A stretch of 62,000 bases of DNA from Chrysomallon squamiferum. Its lineage: Eukaryota > Mollusca > Gastropoda > Neomphalida > Peltospiridae. Below the pieces are notes generated by a model. That model ran no database searches. It was not told the origin of the DNA and saw only the letters and a list, made by a program, of their open reading frames with translations. A program made the position numbers and the translations under genes. Position 1 is the first letter of the stretch, and the number at the start of each line of letters is the position of its first letter. Shown here piece by piece: positions 1 to 14,245 of the stretch. The stretch covers positions 26,194,474 to 26,256,473 of the forward strand of contig CM022679.1 in NCBI GenBank assembly GCA_012295275.1, read 5' to 3'.

Positions 1-88
<88 letters not shown>
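1..88. repeat. (CT)n microsatellite at the window edge
   Basis: Pure CT dinucleotide for 88 bases; it probably continues to the left of the window. Confidence 0.98.
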
Positions 89-92
<4 letters not shown>

Positions 93-739
93 ATGGTAAG
101 CTACGACTCTTTGAAGTTAACCGTAGATTATCTCTGATACTCACTGGTCTTTGATGTTAGTGTAACAATAATGTTTGTCTTTGTTCTTTGTTAGCAATCG
201 ATCTTCCCATTGTTCTCGTGTTTATACAATGGACAGTAACACGAACTCCCAGATAAGTATATTTATTATTATCATTATTATTAGTAGTATTATTAGTATT
301 AGCTGTACTAGTGGAAATAGTAGTAGTTGAAGTAGCAGTAGTTGTTTTTGCACTCGTCGCAGTAGTATTTATTATTTATTATAATTATTCCAGTTTATTA
401 TTATTAATATCATTATTGTTGTTGTTTTTTCTTGTTTACACATCATGTATGTATGTATTTATGTATGTTTGTAATTTATGCAGTAATAGATTTTAACATG
501 TATGCATTCATATGTGTCTATATATGTGTGTGTGAGTGTTTGTGAATGTGTCTGTGTATTTGTGTGTGTTTACGTATATGTACATTTTATTTTTATATAT
601 GTCTTTTATATGTACGTAAGTACTTACCTATATATATATATATAAATATAATGTCGAAAGCATGTTGTATATATATATATATATATTTATTACTATTTTA
701 TTAGTCCTTCAGATTTTATTTACTAATAGGTTTTAATAT

Positions 740-1190
740 CAACATCATGTGAAAAATGCACTGATACAACCCAGCTGGAACAATTACAACGTGTAGCCAT
801 AGCAAATTGTCATAACTGCTCCCCCGCCGGGCGTCCAAACAAACCCAAACCATTGTCGCTTCACAACCCCGAACATTTTTCGCCTTCTTCGGCTTCTTTC
901 CCACAATCAGCGGGCTTTCATAAGTCCTCGATATTTGTCATGTGTTTAATATACTGACAGTCATTCTTAATATAAATGTTTTATTATCAGTCACGGGCCA
1001 TGAATCACCTAATCGGCCGCAAGACACCATCGTGTGCCAAAAGGAATAATTTGGTTTGACAGCTCCCGTGTACTGTATTATTAAGGCAACAGGACTCGCG
1101 AACAAAACACTGCTGCAACATTTTTATTGACTCCAGTGACTATTTTAAGTTTTATGTCGTGTCGAACACGGCGCCTTGGCTTTTGCACTA
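740..1190. promoter_or_regulatory. CpG-containing unique island, candidate conserved non-coding element
   Basis: Complex sequence with far higher GC than its surroundings, including CACGGGCCATGAATCACC and homeodomain-like AT cores. There is no credible frame. It resembles animal conserved non-coding elements near developmental genes; that reading is inference. Confidence 0.3.
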
Positions 1191-1611
1191 AATGGTCGTT
1201 TGTGAGTCCATTTTTTTATTTTTTGATATATTTTTTTATTTTTTAATTTATTTCATCTTTTTTTTTTCTTTTTTTTTTAACTTCCACTGTTTTGTTCCTC
1301 GAAAACTTTATTCCTTAAATGGTGCTCGAATATGCTTCATACACGGGTACATTTTATTATGATTATTATTATTATTCTGGGAAATTATTTCCATGTTTTC
1401 GTTCGTTCAGTGGTTATTAAGCAGATTTTTAGGGTTTTTTTTTTTTTTTCACGAGTGCTCGGAATGATAATGGTGTGAGTGTCTGAGTTGACTTGTAAAA
1501 AAAATCTTTTCAGACTGGAGACGTCCTGCTGGTTTATCTGCTGATAAGAAAAGATCACAAAATAATTTTACTTGATGACTCGTTAGATTTATAGCTTTTG
1601 TTTTCTTTATG

Positions 1612-1617
<6 letters not shown>

Positions 1618-1675
<58 letters not shown>

Positions 1676-1680
1676 CTCTC
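1618..1680. repeat. (CT)n microsatellite
   Basis: Near-pure CT run 1618-1671, then a short interrupted tail. Confidence 0.97.
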
Positions 1681-2099
1681 TTTCGTCTGTTTTATAATGT
1701 TTAGTTCAGTGTATTGTAGATCTAATTTAATTTATTATTATAATAATTTATCTTCTACTCATTATTTTATTTTATTTCGTTTTGTACTGTTTTGTTTTGT
1801 TTTGTTTTGTTTCATGCTGTTTTTATTTATTTTCTCAAGTATCAATGATACTTTTTCTTTTATTTAACTTTATTTATTTATTTATTTATTATCTGTCTAT
1901 TTTATCCTACTCCATTTATTTTATTTTATTTTATTTTATTTTATTTCAGTTATTTCATTTCGTTTTATTTTTGCTTTTTTATTTGTGTCAGTATACTTCT
2001 GTGATTATTTTTTTTATATTATTTCATAATTTTTAAAAATGTTAACTTTTTACACATTTTTTCTCCAATTTATGTTTCTCATTAATTGTTTATTATTAT

Positions 2100-2148
2100 C
2101 ATTGTTATTGTTATTATTATGATCGTTGCTGTTGTTGTTGTTGTTATT

Positions 2149-2180
<32 letters not shown>

Positions 2181-2480
2181 ATTATTATTATTATTATTAT
2201 AATAATTATTATTATTATTTTATTACTACTATTATTATTATTGTTATTATTAATTTTGTTATTATTATTATTGTTATTATTTTTTGCTGTTGTTGTTATT
2301 GTTATTATTATTGTTGTTATTGCTGTTGTTATTATTATGATTATTACTATTATTGTTATTGTTATTATTACTATTGTTATTGTTGTTATTGCTGTTATTA
2401 TTATGATTATTACTATTATTGTTATTGTTATTACTATTATTATTGTTGTTATTGTTATTAATACTATTATAGTTGTTGTT
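2100..2480. repeat. Long imperfect TTA/TTG trinucleotide array
   Basis: About 380 bases built from TTA, TTG, ATT and scattered GCT/GAT triplets with period three throughout. The mixture of TTA and TTG blocks (for example GTTATTGTTATTATTACTA recurring about every 60 bases at 2340-2450) shows higher-order duplication within the array. Confidence 0.9.
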
Positions 2481-2786
2481 GTTGTTGTTGCTTCTTATGC
2501 TGGTGCACTTATGTTTCTTGTTGTTTATAAAACTGATTTCTATATTTTTACTATCGCGTTCAGTAATACAGTTAACACTAATTAAAATTTCTCTATATTT
2601 ATAAAACAAAAGTAACTAAATAAAACCACCACAGTATCTTGCATATCTAACTAACTAACTAATTAACTAAATAAATAAATAAATAAATAAATGATCTGTT
2701 TTGTCTGTATTTTATTTATTTTTTATTTTAATATACTTTTTTATTTTAATTTATTTTTTAATATGTTTGTCATTTTAAACAAATTA

Positions 2787-2817
<31 letters not shown>

Positions 2818-3329
2818 TATGCACGCACGCACGCACGCATATATATATATATATTAAACCGCAATTCCGTGTTTGCTAGTATTATCTTTGTTTTAAATTT
2901 ATTTTTGATTTTTATTACAAATGATAAGATATTTAAAAGCGACAAGAGCTGTCAGACAGATAAAAGGAATTAACGAACGAAAGAATGAAAGAATGAATAA
3001 AATTAGCAAGGCAAGAATATCTAAAAACAAAAATGAAACATAATAATAATAAGAAGAAGAAGAAGAAGAAGAAGAATGATAATGATCATGATTATAATAA
3101 TAATAATAAAGTAAAAAAAATCTGTAAAATGTATTATTATTATTATTATTTTTGTTGTTATTATTATTGCTGTTGTTTGTTTTATTATTATTATTATTAT
3201 TACTACTACTACTTCTACTACTACTACAACTACTACTGTCGTTCTTTTTCTTTCTTATTTTTCAAAAGGAAACAAATAAAAAAAAATAAAAAAAAACAGA
3301 TAAAGAAGCAATGAAAGAAAGAAATATTT

Positions 3330-3600
3330 TATAACCTATAAATTCCCAACGTTTGCACACTCGAGTAAGAACTTGAAACGATTCCTCGTTTTACGAGTTT
3401 TACAACTCTCGGCTAACTCCGTTCCGTTCCGCTTGACCAACGTCATCTCGACCCTGTTCCAACGACCAAATCCATCACAAAATGTATTTTCTCTCTTCGT
3501 AATCAACCACGTTTGTGACGTTAACGTTTTCCCTCTTCTTCTGCAATTTATAGGTCTTCGTTTATATATAATCTTCATCAGACACGAAGCCAAGCGGACA
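3330..3600. promoter_or_regulatory. Unique CpG-containing island, candidate regulatory element
   Basis: Complex sequence from ATAACCTATAAATTCCC through CCAAGCGGACAAT, between simple repeats. Both strands carry open frames of about 85-150 codons, but their composition and lack of splice or start context argue against coding. Confidence 0.3.
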
Positions 3601-5176
3601 ATTTCATATAAATTTTTTGGTATATTTAGAGATTTTTTTTTTTTTTTGTTTTTTTTTTATTTGGTGCGGGGCTATTTTTTTTTTTTTTTTTTTTTTTTTT
3701 GTTATAATGGACGCTTGGTAATTGAGATCGCTTCATTTGTCACAAAGCTAATTTTACAAGAGACGTCTATTTATCTGAAAGTAACTTTGATGTTGTTGAG
3801 TATTGATGTACGTCGATTAATTAGGTAATGGTAAAAGAGAAGTGAAGATTTTGACCATTTTTGGAAATGTGTTTCGTTCTTTATAATTTTTCTTCTGTCT
3901 CATTTATTTTATTTTATTTTATTTTATTTTATTTTATTTCATTTCATTTTATTTTATTTTATTTTATTTTATTTATTTATTTATGTAAAATATTTGTTTG
4001 TTAGGTAATTTATTTGTTGTTTTTTTTGTTTATTAATTAAATAATTTATTTATTTATTATTTTATTCGTTTTATTTATTTACTAGTGGTTTTGTTTATTT
4101 GTTTGTTTGTTTGCATTTATTTATATTGCTTTATTTTATTATATGTGGCAGTGTCTTTATTTCTTCTTCTTCTTTTTATTTTCTTACACTACTAATTAAG
4201 ACATTTTATATATTTTTTTTTTTTCAGTTTGGGTTTTTAGTTGTTGTTGTTATTAAAAAGGAAGTATATATTTATGACTGACATACAGGGAATTTTTACC
4301 TTTTTTCCTTTACCAGTTTTGTTCTTTTTTCACTCTTTCTTTTTATTTTATTTCCTGACTTTTCTATAACTGGAGTGTGTTTTTTTTTAATTATTTGTTT
4401 GTAATCTTGTTTTTGTCTGTTAGCTATTTATTCTCTTATTCATTTATTAATTAATTTATTTGTTTGTTTGTTTCCTTTTGAAATTAGTTAGTTTCGTTCA
4501 ATAATCACATTTATTCTTATAATTTACTCATTTTATTTTAAGGATTTCGCAAACATCTTCTTTTTATATGTTTCTTTACCTTTTCAATTATTTCGTTTAT
4601 TCTGTCCGAAATAAGCCTCGAACTCATATAGACCTTTAAATCCATAAGCATAATCACATGTCAACAGTATATATATAAATAAATATATGATATATAATAT
4701 TATGATAAACCTCAAAGTGCTGGGTATTTCAGTGCAGTTTTTATATACAGTGTTAAATGAAAAACTAATGTATATGGTGAAGAAAATATTTTTCGTCTTA
4801 GTCATCTGGGATAACCATCACACAATGATAAAAGATTTTTTTTTTTGTATTTATTATTCTTATAATACTTACTCTCACCTTATTTCTTTGACCTTCACAT
4901 TCTTGCTAGGAGGGTTGTAATTTGTTTTCCCAAAAAAAATAATCATAATAATCAGGGCCGGTTCGGCCAAGTAGAATAGGGTGGTGTTCTTGAGCAAGCA
5001 GGGGTGTGTGTTTGTGCGTGTGTTTCTGTGCGTGTGTGCGTGTGTGTGTGTGCGTGTGTGTGTCTGAAAAGAGTATTCAGATAAGATGATAAAAAAGAAA
5101 GTTGTCGGGGAAAAATGATTTTTTTTTTTTTTTTTTTTCTGGAACTCCCCATCCTATCAGCATTAGGCGTGACCCT

Positions 5177-5177
5177 G

Positions 5178-5250
<73 letters not shown>

Positions 5251-5251
5251 T
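5177..5251. repeat. (AAT)n microsatellite
   Basis: About 24 AAT units, nearly pure, followed by complex sequence to about 5400. Confidence 0.97.
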
Positions 5252-5436
5252 AAACAGTGTCGTTGCGATGTTAATGGGTTGGATTTGCAAGCGACAGTGG
5301 CGACGTCTGCTCGTTTGATTCGTCAACTTCAAAAGAACTGGAATCAATTTACTTCTTACAGAAACCTTTGTTGTTTGACCAACGCAAAATAATCTTAATA
5401 AACATCATCTCGATAAAATAGGTGGGAGCCGCTTTA

Positions 5437-5640
5437 TTCACACATTCACACAAACACATACATACACACACTCACACACACACACAAACACACACACACA
5501 CACACACACCTACATACACACACACACTCACACACACAACATACACACACTCACACAAACACATACATACACACAAACACATACATACACACACTCACAC
5601 ACACAAACACACACACACATACATACACACACATATATGT
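5437..5640. repeat. Imperfect (CA)n array with ACACATACAT units
   Basis: CA repeats mixed with CATA and CTCA variants over 200 bases, ending in ATATATGTATGT. Confidence 0.95.
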
Positions 5641-6429
5641 ATGTATTTTGTACACGTATTTCGACTATATTATGTACATATGACTGCGAGTACGTTTTGT
5701 ATGTAAGCATGTGTACATGTGTGTGTGTGTATATATGTAAGTACATACGTACGTATATCTGAATTAAAAAAAAAAAAAAAAAAAAAAAACCATCATCCAG
5801 TCAGGTGAAAATGCAGGTAATTAAAATTTTATTATTACTTTTTATTATCGTTACTTTATTTATTTTTTTTATTGTTCAGCCTATACAATGGTGCACAGAT
5901 CCAGAAAAAATATTCATCAAGTAAGTTGTATGGCTGATAAAAAAAAAAAAAAAAAAATTTATAAAAAATTAAAAAAAACGAAGAAAGAAACTAAAGCCAA
6001 TTGAATTATATCACCTTGCAAGCAATTCATTTTTAACTATTAAAAAAAAAAAAAAAATTAAAAAATCATAAGAAAGAAACTGACAACAACTGAATATGTC
6101 ATTTTATTTTTAAACTATTAAAAAAACATCATAACAGGACGGAAAAAAATGAGAAAAAAGAAAAGAAAAAATAAAAGAAACACGAAGGAAAAGGATAACA
6201 ACAACAACACAACAAAACATTAAACCCCCAAAAGACCAAAACAGAATCTTGAAACTTCTACTTGAACGGGTTTCAAAGATCTTATTTTGCGTCACACACA
6301 AAGAAAATCACCACGCAACATGCTGTCAACATTATCTACGTGTGTCAGTGTAAAGAGCGAGTAAAACATCTTCTACTCAGTTTTTTTCTGTTTTTTTTCT
6401 TCCCCACCTCCAACTGGCAGGCATCACCT

Positions 6430-6965
6430 ATCGAATTCATTCTGTATTAACACCGCAGCAAATGGGATCCCGGAATCCCCGCGAAGTGCCGTTGTCGACC
6501 GAATCTCTTTTAAAAACACGGCGACCCATTATAAACAGTCTCTAATTTAATCTTGTTTTTCTCTGACGCCTTTCGTGTTGATGTTTTGGGAACTTTATGT
6601 CTCTTCCCCGCGGAGTCCCGAGCTTTAAATCATTTCTACAAATGACATTCAAATTCAATAAATCAAGGGAAACATTTTTTTTTTTTTTTGTTTCGCCGAG
6701 CGCCCGATGGTTGCGCTTCTTCAAAGGGGGTGACTAGTCCGGTAGATAATCCACCCGCTCATCACCTGCCGAGGTGAGGGTCTGTTCCTCGAGCTGGAGG
6801 ACTGAGCCGAGGGTTTAAGTGATTAATTACTGCTACAAATTAAAGCCATTGTCGAGAAGCGAGACCCCCGTTCCGTTCGGATGGACGTACGGTCGAGTTC
6901 AAAAGCAGGCGGTGCCTAAATTTTAAATCCCAAAATCCTACGAGCACGTGGTAAGACGAAAGAAG
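6430..6965. promoter_or_regulatory. Longest unique GC-richer island in the desert
   Basis: More than 500 bases of complex, CpG-containing sequence with AT-rich homeodomain-like cores (GTGATTAATTACTGC at 6818-6832) and an E-box CACGTG at 6945-6950. No coding frame. It is the strongest candidate enhancer or conserved element in the left part of the window. Confidence 0.35.
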
Positions 6966-8034
6966 GATCAAACTATTCGGGGGGTATTAAAAAAAAAAAA
7001 AAAATAAAAAAAAAAAAAAAAATTCGCTGTCATGTTATTAAAGTTTAATCTAAATCCTTTTCCCGAAGACCGATACACTTAAAAAACGATTTCGTCGGAA
7101 GATTATTCATTTTCATGTTAACGTTAAAGCGACAGAGAGCTCATTCTAAACAGACGAACACTTCTTTGACGTGTACGTATTCTTTCTCTGGAATTGATGA
7201 CGGTCTGATTGAAATATGGACAGACGGAGGAACAGATAAGATAATTGATTCTTTGGATGCTTACTCAATTTAATTTTAACCAGCAGAAGATTAAAGCAAT
7301 GTTTCTAAACAGGTGAACGTGCTTGAACGTGAAAGTGATGGTCATATAGAAATAAAAATTAAAAAAGGGATCGGCTAGAAATTTTGACAGATTTGGCGAT
7401 GGTCAGCTGGATACATGGTCAGTTATAAAATTAGGACAAAAGATATGGACACTTGACAACTGGTCTGTGATTGTAATCTGTTTCACAGTCTGTTAAAACG
7501 ACTCATAATATTATTAGAGATAACTAAAAGATTTATTTTGAAAATATATTTATCGGATTTGTTTCATTCTGTAATAAATTTAGACAAATATTTAAAGTGA
7601 GAGACAAAATTTAAAAAAAGAAGGTTAAAGATGAAAATCTGATAAAAAGAGACAGTAGACCATACAGAAATAAGGTCAAATGGAATGGACATTGAATGGA
7701 CATTGAAAAAGATGATAGATGGACAGTCAAACGGACAAAAAAGCAGATTAAAAATAAAACATAATCTGAAATTAGTTTCTGATTGTAAAAAATAATGTCT
7801 TTAACATCGCTTAACAAACACTAATATTAACGATCTTTACGTACAGTTCGCCTGTTGATCTTATTGACAATAATTCCTGTAGCATCAATCTACTCTTACT
7901 GGCAGGGAAGTACATACCACTTCTTTTATCAGATCATAACATAAACTTTTAATACAGAGCTTCTGAAGTGTTATCATTAACATTAACAACAGTTAGAGCC
8001 AGCATACAACAAACATTTGTCTTTACACGATAAC

Positions 8035-8240
8035 TACATTACATACGGAAACACGAACTACGAACGTAAAAATCGTAACGTCGATATCTTAATCGCAGAG
8101 GCCGATGACATTCTTCGTCAATTGTCGGAATATTATAATTAAACACGTGACTTTATTTACGAATGTCGTCGAGCTTCGCGACCACACAAAGAAAAAGCGC
8201 GTGTCCATTTTTCGTTTCGTTTTATACTCAACTGAATACA
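8035..8240. promoter_or_regulatory. CpG-containing unique island
   Basis: Around 200 bases with many CpGs (CGAACTACGAACG, CGTCGATATC, GTCGTCGAGCTTCGCGACC), in contrast to the CpG-poor surroundings. It contains an E-box (CACGTG at 8142). No credible gene. Confidence 0.28.
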
Positions 8241-8759
8241 GTTCTTTTTCTTTAAAAAAAAAAAAAAAAAAATTCATTTGCTGCTTCTTTTCTTCGCGTA
8301 TTGCTTCTGTAATTAAACTCCAGACATCCGTCTTTTTTAATGAAAGAATCTTATAAATTATAAGCAGCCACTGAAATGAATGAAACGAATAGCAGATGTC
8401 AATGAAAAAATATCAGCTATAAATTATTAAATCTTGTCGACGCATGGCAGCATATTTCAAGCGTACCAAGTGAAAGTTTTTTTTTTGAATAAATGAAGGG
8501 TGAAAAAGAAAAAAAAAAGAATAAAAAAAGTTATATATAATAATAATAATAATTTAAAAAAAAAAAAAAAGGATTAAAAAAAAAAAAAAAGCGCAAGTTA
8601 TATTTCATTTGGTCCGCGAAATGTCATATTTGTGTCAGGTTGTATAAAAATGCATGATGGTGAAAGATTTGATTCTGGTTAAGGTAAAAAACAATAATAT
8701 TTGTTTCATTTTGTAATCGAAAACGTATTCTCTCTGGTTTTTACTATATTTATTTATTA

Positions 8760-8857
8760 TAATTAATTAATTAATTTTATTATTATTATTACTACAACTA
8801 CTACTACTACTTCTACTACCACTACTACTGTTGTTGTTCTTGTCGTTGTTATCGTTG

Positions 8858-8925
<68 letters not shown>

Positions 8926-8940
8926 GTTATTGTTATTATT
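8760..8940. repeat. (ACT/GTT/ATT)n compound trinucleotide array
   Basis: ACTACTACT passes into GTTGTTGTT and then a pure ATT block (about 8860-8924). Confidence 0.96.
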
Positions 8941-9465
8941 ACCAAACATATGGTACTTTTTCAAGATTTTTGCTTATGTTAACTGCTTATGCATATTTAT
9001 AAAAATGATTGGTTATGCAGCAATATCGTATGTTTGAAGTCTGACAGGTCATAAGATCGATTCGCTTCGATGAACCGTTACGTTCGTTTTCGTTTGATCC
9101 GCTCCGTGAACTGAATAATAAACTACACTTCCATGTTTAAACATTTGGAGCTGTTTTTATTTTTTTTTTTTTTCTGTTTTGTGTGTGTGTTATGTCAGAA
9201 TATATGTATGTGTATGTATGTATACATATATGAATTTGCATTTATGAATGTTTATCTGTTTATCAGTGTGAATGTATATGTGTGAATATTTTTAAATGTA
9301 TGAATTGGTATATGCATGTATGAATGTTCTTGTTTCTTTCTCTACTATTTACAATTGTTGTTGTTGTTGTTGTTCTTGTCGTCATGATTGTAATCATTAT
9401 CTGTATTACTAAGCTTTACAAATAAAACTCGATCCGAAATTTTAGTTGTTTTTTGCTTTTTTTTT

Positions 9466-9467
<2 letters not shown>

Positions 9468-9509
<42 letters not shown>
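9468..9509. repeat. Poly(T) tract of 42
   Basis: Uninterrupted T run after TTTTTTC, followed by TTTC units. Confidence 0.97.
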
Positions 9510-10412
9510 CTTTCTTTCTTTATTTTCTTTTTCCTTTTTCTATTTTTACACCTAAGGATGATTGATAACAGACCTGTTAAATAAACACATTAATATTTCT
9601 TCAGTTTCTCTAATAAAATTTAATAGCCCGCTAGAGTGAAGTAAATAACCATGGTATTACAGTTTATTTGTGTAGCGATAATTTGGTAAATGAAGTCTTC
9701 TGTTATTAAACCTTAAATACCTTACAGGGTTTATCTGTACGGAAAACATTCAGTAAAACATCAAATTAAATGAGTACGTAGAAGGGAAAAATCAGAAAAT
9801 GCTTCAGATTGGTTAGAATATATTCTTGTTATTTATACTTATTTGCCAAAAAGAAAATTAATTTGTTTTGTTTAATGATGACACTGGGGCTGTATTAACT
9901 GATTTACTCTGATTGGTTGCTAACTATAAAAATTTCACATATTTATGACGATTTAGTCTTAAGACTAGATTAATTAATTTACTATCTTTGGCTCCTGAGC
10001 ATAAAATTTTAAATATTTTAAAGTCTATGAAGGAAATCTTTTGTAATTTTATGTTAGCAGTAAATAATCTGTTATATGTACCCTCCCATAAACAGCTAGG
10101 ATATTGCAAACAGTTATAAAGCAATACTAACTGGATCGGTAAATAGCCATAAACGTAAACAGTGAAGAACTGATAATTTTCTCTCAGTAGTTCTTCCCTT
10201 GTGTCTGTTCACTGTGTTTTAAATAAAAACAAATGATCTAAATTAAATTATTTTATTACCATAATTTGTTGCTGTTTTATTAGAAAGTCTTTTCTAGATC
10301 AAAATCTTGATTTATTATTTATAAGAAGAAAAAAGAAAAGAAAAAAAGGAGTTATAATATTTGTAATAGAAAAATAAACGAAAAAAAGAAGAATGCCATC
10401 TAGAAAAAAGAA

Positions 10413-10414
<2 letters not shown>

Positions 10415-10462
<48 letters not shown>

Positions 10463-10485
10463 TAAAATAATAAAAAAATATAATC

Positions 10486-10549
<64 letters not shown>

Positions 10550-10557
10550 TAAATAAG
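10415..10557. repeat. (AAT)n arrays, two blocks
   Basis: AAT units at 10415-10460 and 10487-10545, separated by AAAATAAAATAAT variants. Confidence 0.96.
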
Positions 10558-10580
10558 TAAATAAAAAATTAAACGATCAA

Positions 10581-10690
10581 GAAAGGAAGAAATCAGATGA
10601 GAAAGAAAGGAAGAAATGAGATGAGAGAAAAAGAAGAAATGAGATGAGAGAGAAAGAAGAAATCAGATGAGAAAGAAAGGAAGAAATAAG
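10581..10690. repeat. Purine-rich minisatellite, period 23-24 bp
   Basis: The start GAAGAAATSAG recurs at 10586, 10610, 10633, 10656 and 10680 (spacing 24, 23, 23, 24). Units are almost wholly purine on the plus strand. Confidence 0.85.
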
Positions 10691-10969
10691 GAATAAAGAC
10701 AAATAACAAACTCACTAAAGTAAAAAAATAATCTGAGAAACGTGCAGAAAAAACCCCCATTTATAAACACTTCCTAATCACAAAACTAACATTCATTTCA
10801 ACTTGGTCTATCACGATTTTTTTTTTTTTTTAATTTTTTTTTACTTCTTCTAGAAGTATAAAGAAATGTATTAAAACTTTGTTGTAACGTTACTCAGAGA
10901 AACCTCTTTAATTATAACTGTATCTATTAACGCATTACCAACCACAAACAGATCTCTTAATTTATTTCA

Positions 10970-11295
10970 TTTTAACAGCTTAGAAAACACCGACGACAAA
11001 TCCGAATTCCCTCCCTCTGTTGTCGAATGAAAAAGATGATTGTGGGCCCTGAATTTTCCTCGCCACCATCCCAGCGTTCCTTTGACCATTTAATTTCACT
11101 TAATCATGTTTGTGGACGGCCATGCTGTTTTCCAACAAGTAAAATTCCCATTACTAAATCTGACAAATAATACGAATCGCTCGCTCCAAATAGGCAGCCC
11201 CGTCAGTCTCAGGGGAGAAAACTGTGGCAATATTTCATCTTGTGAAAACGGGAGAATCGTCTCTAGGATTAATCACTCAAGTCCAGAGAAGTAGT
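10970..11295. promoter_or_regulatory. Unique island, candidate conserved non-coding element
   Basis: Complex sequence (CCATTTAATTTCACTTAATC, CCATTACTAAATCTGACAAA) with homeodomain-like AT cores in a GC-balanced setting. A 62-codon frame from 11106 exists, but start context and composition do not support a gene. Confidence 0.33.
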
Positions 11296-11474
11296 GTTCG
11301 TTGTTTTGTTTTTTAAGATTTTTTTTTTTTTTTTTTTTTTTGTTTTTTTTCCCCTTCTTCATCGTCTTCTCTTGGCCCTACAAGTTTTACGAACAGAATT
11401 GATTTGGTAATCTGTCCGCTGGGGCTTGACACATACATCATCCGACCTGACAAGGGTTATGGCGCGTCAGAACA

Positions 11475-11660
11475 AACGTAATGACTACTCCCCGTAGTTC
11501 TCTCGAAGGCAACGTTGCATCATGGGTATCGTCTGCTCTCTCCATACAATAACTACTCCCCACCGTTTCTCCGAGATGCAAATTGCATCGGAGCTGCAAG
11601 TGTAATGCAATCACCGCTCCCCGCGGTTTCTCCGTGTCGCGAATTGCATCATGGGTACGT
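11475..11660. repeat. Degenerate GC-rich tandem repeat, three copies
   Basis: Three units anchored by CTACTCCCC-like starts at 11485, 11553 and 11614 share a CGTTTCTC-like middle and a TTGCATC(ATGGG) end (11515, 11583, 11644). Spacing is 68 and 61 bases. Confidence 0.65.
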
Positions 11661-12706
11661 GACGCGTAACGCACGTAACAAACGATTCCCGCGGCTTAAC
11701 TACGTAGGCATTTTTTGCCTCATTTGTGTTCTGACGTTTAATTCAAAAACTGAAGCTGAAATGCTGGGATATAGGTTGAGCATGACTAGACAGTTTTGTA
11801 ATATTTAATAACGTAATTCAGTATGTGAATGAGAAAGAAAATAAAAAATCGGACGAAAATGATTGTCTTAATAAACATGAAATTTTGTCCTTTATTTTTA
11901 CTTATTTATTTATTTATTTATGTATTTATTATTTATGTATTTATTTATTATTATTATCAGTTTTATTATTGTTATTATTGTTGTTGTTGCTGGTGTTATT
12001 ATTTTTATTATTATGATTTTTTTTTTCCATTTTACTCCAGCTTGAGTATACCACTACTACTACCGATATGGCTATTACAACAACTACTACTAATCTTTTA
12101 CTACTTCTACTACAACCAGCATATTAATACTCTCATTATGACACCAATGTAATGTAGTTCCCTTTATAGTTGCAATTAATACAAACCATCACAAATGGAA
12201 AAATAAATGAAAGAATTATAAAATGTCTGATTTTAATAGTCCGTGATTTATTATTAGTGATGTCATCAAACAAATGTTTGCTCTCTAATATCAAGTGTAG
12301 AAAACTAATAAATGGTTTTTAATGAAATAATTAAACAAATGTTTGCCATCCTATAAAATCAACAACAGAAAATTAATCAGTATGTTCTGTTGGTGAATAA
12401 AACACGATTTTATTTTCATCATAGAGTAATATTATTTGTTTTTCGCTTATTTTTTTTTATGTAACCATTTGTCTCTCTAAATTTTTTTTTTATTATTAAA
12501 TTGTTTTTATTATTATTTCTCTTTGTTTGCTCTACACTGAAATAACATCGTTAGTCAATGTAATCAGTTTGTTTAAATCTGTTATTTATTTATTTAATAA
12601 TATTTATATAATAATAGAGAAAAGGAACACGTAAAACGAAGGAATGTGGTGAATACGATAAGAGAGAAAAGAAAGGCAGAGATGAGAGAAAGAACGAACA
12701 TGCATG

Positions 12707-13203
<497 letters not shown>

Positions 13204-13374
13204 GAACATAAGTTAATCAAACGGCAAGACATAAATTCTAAAACAAAGCGTGATACACTTTTGGAAATAAATTTTTTTCTTTTCAGAGTTAAGGAAAAAA
13301 AAAAAACAAAAAAAAAAACAAAAAAAAAAAAAAAAAAAAAATCACCCATAAAAATAAATTCAACTTCTCACATC

Positions 13375-13640
13375 ATGGTTGACTTAGAAAAACGTCACAG
13401 ATGTGTCTGTCGAGGTGGAATAAATTTTCGTGTATCGTGCTCCAATCAATAATTCTATTGGCAGAACGACCCGGGCTTCGTTTTGTCAGAATTGCAGAAA
13501 GTCGAAACCTCCATTTCGCACTTGTTGTTAATAAATCAAAAGACAAAATGTGTTTGTCTTGTCGAGTTCCTTCTCTTTGCGCTTACAAGTGTAAAATTCT
13601 CAAACATAGCGATCACAAATGATAGGCACGATGCGAAAAC
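13375..13640. promoter_or_regulatory. Unique CpG-containing island, candidate enhancer
   Basis: Complex sequence with CCAATCAATAATTC (Pbx/Hox-like) and GTTAATAAATC motifs plus dispersed CpGs. Frames of about 70 codons exist but lack coding character. Confidence 0.3.
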
Positions 13641-13814
13641 TTTATTACTTTTCGGAAAAAAACGGGTTCAGGCAGGTTTTTGCGATAGTTTTTTTTTTTT
13701 TTTTTAAGATATTCGGGGCTCATGTGGAATGTGTTATCATAATACACATTTAAAGTGGACTCAAACAGCGCCAGTTGTTGTGGTATGTAAACTGAGAAAA
13801 ATAAAAAAATAAAA

Positions 13815-13845
<31 letters not shown>

Positions 13846-14079
13846 CAATTAAATGTTGTTGTAAATTTTACGATCGAAATATTTTGGTATTTATTGGTCG
13901 TTTGGTGTTTTAGTGTGTTTTTATTTACTAAGTTTATTTCATTTATATTCTTTTATCTGTTGTTTTTTTTTTTTTTTTTTTTCTTTCTTTCATTAGTTTG
14001 CTTCTTGTCGAATTCAAGACCAGTTAAGACAATTGTAAATAATTTGAGATAAGACTGTAACGTTTTCAGTAAACTATTA

Positions 14080-14085
14080 AACAAA

Positions 14086-14120
<35 letters not shown>

Positions 14121-14245
14121 ATGAATAAACAAATAAATAAATAAATATATAAACAAATAAACAAATAAATATATAAATATATAAACAAATAAACAAACAA
14201 ACAAACAAACAAATAAATAAACAAATATTTAAATAAACAAAAAAT
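14080..14245. repeat. (AAAT/AAAC)n tetranucleotide array
   Basis: AAAT units change to AAAC and back, over about 165 bases. Confidence 0.95.

Noticed and set aside
5102-5392. Open frames encoding poly-Asn or poly-Ile around AAT arrays (also at 8767-8964, 16435-16617 and similar)
   Set aside because: They are translations of trinucleotide microsatellites, open in several frames at once, with no splice or start support.
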